DNA of 6,835 nucleotides, taken from NCBI GenBank assembly GCA_902462525.1, contig CABQCA010000126.1:1-6835 (forward strand). The letters are read 5' to 3'. Below the pieces are notes generated by a model, which saw nothing but the letters and a program-made list of their open reading frames with translations, was not told the DNA's origin and did no database searches. This DNA comes from an uncultured Porphyromonadaceae bacterium. GTDB taxonomy: Bacteria > Bacteroidota > Bacteroidia > Bacteroidales > Muribaculaceae. Shown here piece after piece: positions 5,989-6,835 of this stretch (position 1 is the first letter of the stretch; each line of letters opens with the position of its first letter). A program made the position numbers and the translations under genes.

Positions 5989-6401
5989 CTATAAAGGAAA
6001 AAGAAGACGAGCTAATCGAGACTTTCGACGAGCTCGAAGATTGGGAAAACCGCTATACATTTCTGCTCGACCTGGGCCGCGATCTTACACCCTATCCGGA
6101 AAAGCTCAAGACGCCCGACCGTAAGATCGAGGGTTGTCAGAGCAATGTGTGGCTCGACGCCGAAAGGACCGACGACGGTCGCGTGGTGTTCCGCGCCGAT
6201 GCCGATTCGCTCATTGTCAGGGGTATAGTGTCGATGCTTATCGATGTCTTTTCGGGTCATACACCCGATGAAATTCTCGCCGATGACCTCAGTTTCATCA
6301 ATCGCATGGGTCTGGGCCAGCAGCTGTCGCCCACACGAAGTAACGGCCTTCTGGCCATGATAAAGCAGATGCGTGCCTATGCGCTGGCGTTTAAAGGGTA
6401 A
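5985..6401 (+). CDS. sufE: Cysteine desulfuration protein SufE
   Basis: The 138-residue protein is full length for SufE. IEGCQSNVWL (48-57) holds the sulfur-accepting cysteine C51, at the same number as in E. coli SufE. VRGIVSMLIDVFSGHTPDEI (78-97) and SPTRSNGLLAMIKQMR (115-130) are the other conserved blocks. In the family it takes persulfide from the desulfurase SufS and passes it to the SufBCD scaffold in the cytoplasm. No suf partner gene is in the window. The start ATG overlaps the cyclase stop in an ATGA, so it is translated by coupling from the same transcript, an unusual partner for a secreted enzyme. The stop codon falls inside small AAAGGGT repeats (6393-6406), and no intrinsic terminator follows, so read-through towards coaX is possible. 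Confidence 0.95.
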   Translation: MTIKEKEDELIETFDELEDWENRYTFLLDLGRDLTPYPEKLKTPDRKIEGCQSNVWLDAERTDDGRVVFRADADSLIVRGIVSMLIDVFSGHTPDEILADDLSFINRMGLGQQLSPTRSNGLLAMIKQMRAYALAFKG

Positions 6402-6479
6402 AGGGTGAAAGGGATGTTTATAAAGTGTAGAAAGTTGAAAAAGTTAAGATAATGGTTTCTTAGGGGCGAGGTATGAGAA

Positions 6480-6535
6480 CCCGTCAGCCCAGCAGCCCGT
6501 CAGCCTAACCTCCTAACCTCCTAACTTCCTAATCT
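6480..6535 (+). repeat. Intergenic tandem repeats between sufE and coaX
   Basis: CCCGTCAGCC appears at 6480-6489 and 6496-6505, 16 bp apart. It runs into four 8-bp units at 6504-6535: CCTAACCT twice, then CCTAACTT and CCTAATCT. The stretch is strongly pyrimidine-rich on this strand, whereas 6402-6449 is purine-rich. AAGTTAAGAT (6441-6450) can pair with ATCTTAATTT (6532-6541) over 10 positions with one G-U. No coding frame is convincing in this 189-bp spacer. Confidence 0.65.
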
Positions 6536-6575
6536 TAATTTATTATAAAAGCATCGGATAATCGGGAAATTATAG

Positions 6576-6583
6576 TAATTTTG
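6576..6583 (+). promoter_or_regulatory. -7 box of coaX
   Basis: TAATTTTG matches the TAnnTTTG consensus and lies only 7 bp before the coaX ATG at 6591, so the transcript should be leaderless or nearly so. No good TTTG -33 box is present 19-21 bp upstream (the sequence there is CATCG), which makes this weaker than the other two rightward promoters. Confidence 0.55.
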
Positions 6584-6590
6584 CCGGATA

Positions 6591-6835
6591 ATGCAATCAA
6601 GGCTCACTATCGACCGGGGCAACACCGCGCTTAAGGCTGCAGTGTGGCGTAGCGGCAGTGACGACAGGCCCGAAGAGCTTGTGTCGTTGCCGGCCGATGC
6701 TTCTGTAGCTGATGTCGCGGATGCCATCGGTACCTGCGGCGGTTATTGTGCTGTGGCCTACAGCAGTGTGGTGAAATCGCGCCGCGAGGCCGATCTTGCT
6801 GCTCTGTCGCGGATGTCGGAGCGTGTGATTGTAGT
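6591..6835 (+). CDS. coaX: Type III pantothenate kinase, N-terminal part (gene continues past the right edge)
   Basis: Eighty-one residues are visible. LTIDRGNTALKAAVW (5-19) is the D-x-G-N-T phosphate-binding motif (D8, G10, N11, T12) followed by a conserved Lys (K15), typical of the CoaX branch of the ASKHA fold. AYSSVVKS (56-63) matches the second conserved strand region. The enzyme phosphorylates pantothenate with ATP, the first step of coenzyme A synthesis, in the cytoplasm. Type III enzymes are known to need a monovalent cation and to resist feedback by CoA. The ATG at 6591 is the only sensible start: the motif begins four residues later and the -7 box lies just upstream. Confidence 0.88.
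   Translation, partial: MQSRLTIDRGNTALKAAVWRSGSDDRPEELVSLPADASVADVADAIGTCGGYCAVAYSSVVKSRREADLAALSRMSERVIV

Noticed and set aside
6402..6480. Possible intrinsic terminator after sufE
   Set aside because: Only a 5-bp stem (TAAGA/TCTTA, about 6445-6461) without a following T run was found.
6521..6727. Minus-strand open frame of 68 codons
   Set aside because: It overlaps the coaX start in antisense and the octamer repeats; no motif supports it.

Overview
The window looks like a chromosomal segment from a gut-type Bacteroidales bacterium, most likely Muribaculaceae or a close relative. The evidence is Bacteroidota-type promoters (TTTG, a 19-20 bp spacer, then TAnnTTTG), start codons with no Shine-Dalgarno sequence, the N-terminal part of a type IX secretion (T9SS) sortase of the PorU type, a surface protein ending in a T9SS type A-like C-terminal domain, and a mammalian-type (type II) glutaminyl cyclase. 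The family-level placement is an inference from protein style, not a proof. No insertion sequence, CRISPR array, tRNA or rRNA was seen.

Layout. Positions 1-2198 (minus strand) hold a compact three-gene unit read leftward: a small stand-alone PAS protein, a membrane-anchored GH25 muramidase, and the first 356 codons of porU, which runs off the left edge. The gaps between these genes are 3 and 22 bp. A 215-bp divergent intergenic region (2199-2413) carries a strong promoter for the rightward gene, a -7 box almost touching the PAS start codon, and four T-tract/AGTT repeats spaced 38-44 bp apart. Rightward, 2414-4807 encodes a 797-residue secreted protein: a phosphatidylinositol-specific phospholipase C-like X domain, a ricin-like repeat region, a carbohydrate-binding-like beta sandwich, and a C-terminal T9SS sorting-type tail. 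Its 3' region has two mutually exclusive hairpins followed by a good intrinsic terminator (4888-4926).

A second rightward unit (4999-6401) has its own promoter and encodes a glutaminyl-peptide cyclotransferase lipoprotein overlapping sufE by 4 bp (ATGA). A 189-bp spacer with tandem CCTAACCT-type repeats follows. The window ends in the first 81 codons of coaX (type III pantothenate kinase), whose -7 box lies only 7 bp from its ATG.

How they fit together. PorU is the sortase that removes the C-terminal signal of T9SS cargo at the outer membrane, and the divergent phospholipase-like protein carries such a signal, so the left half pairs a sortase gene with a candidate substrate. The GH25 enzyme would act on peptidoglycan in the envelope. 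The glutaminyl cyclase would modify N-terminal glutamine on exported proteins. SufE and CoaX are housekeeping (Fe-S assembly, coenzyme A synthesis). The most interesting points are the sortase/cargo pairing, the phased repeats between them, the leaderless-looking promoters, and the alternative hairpins behind the phospholipase gene.
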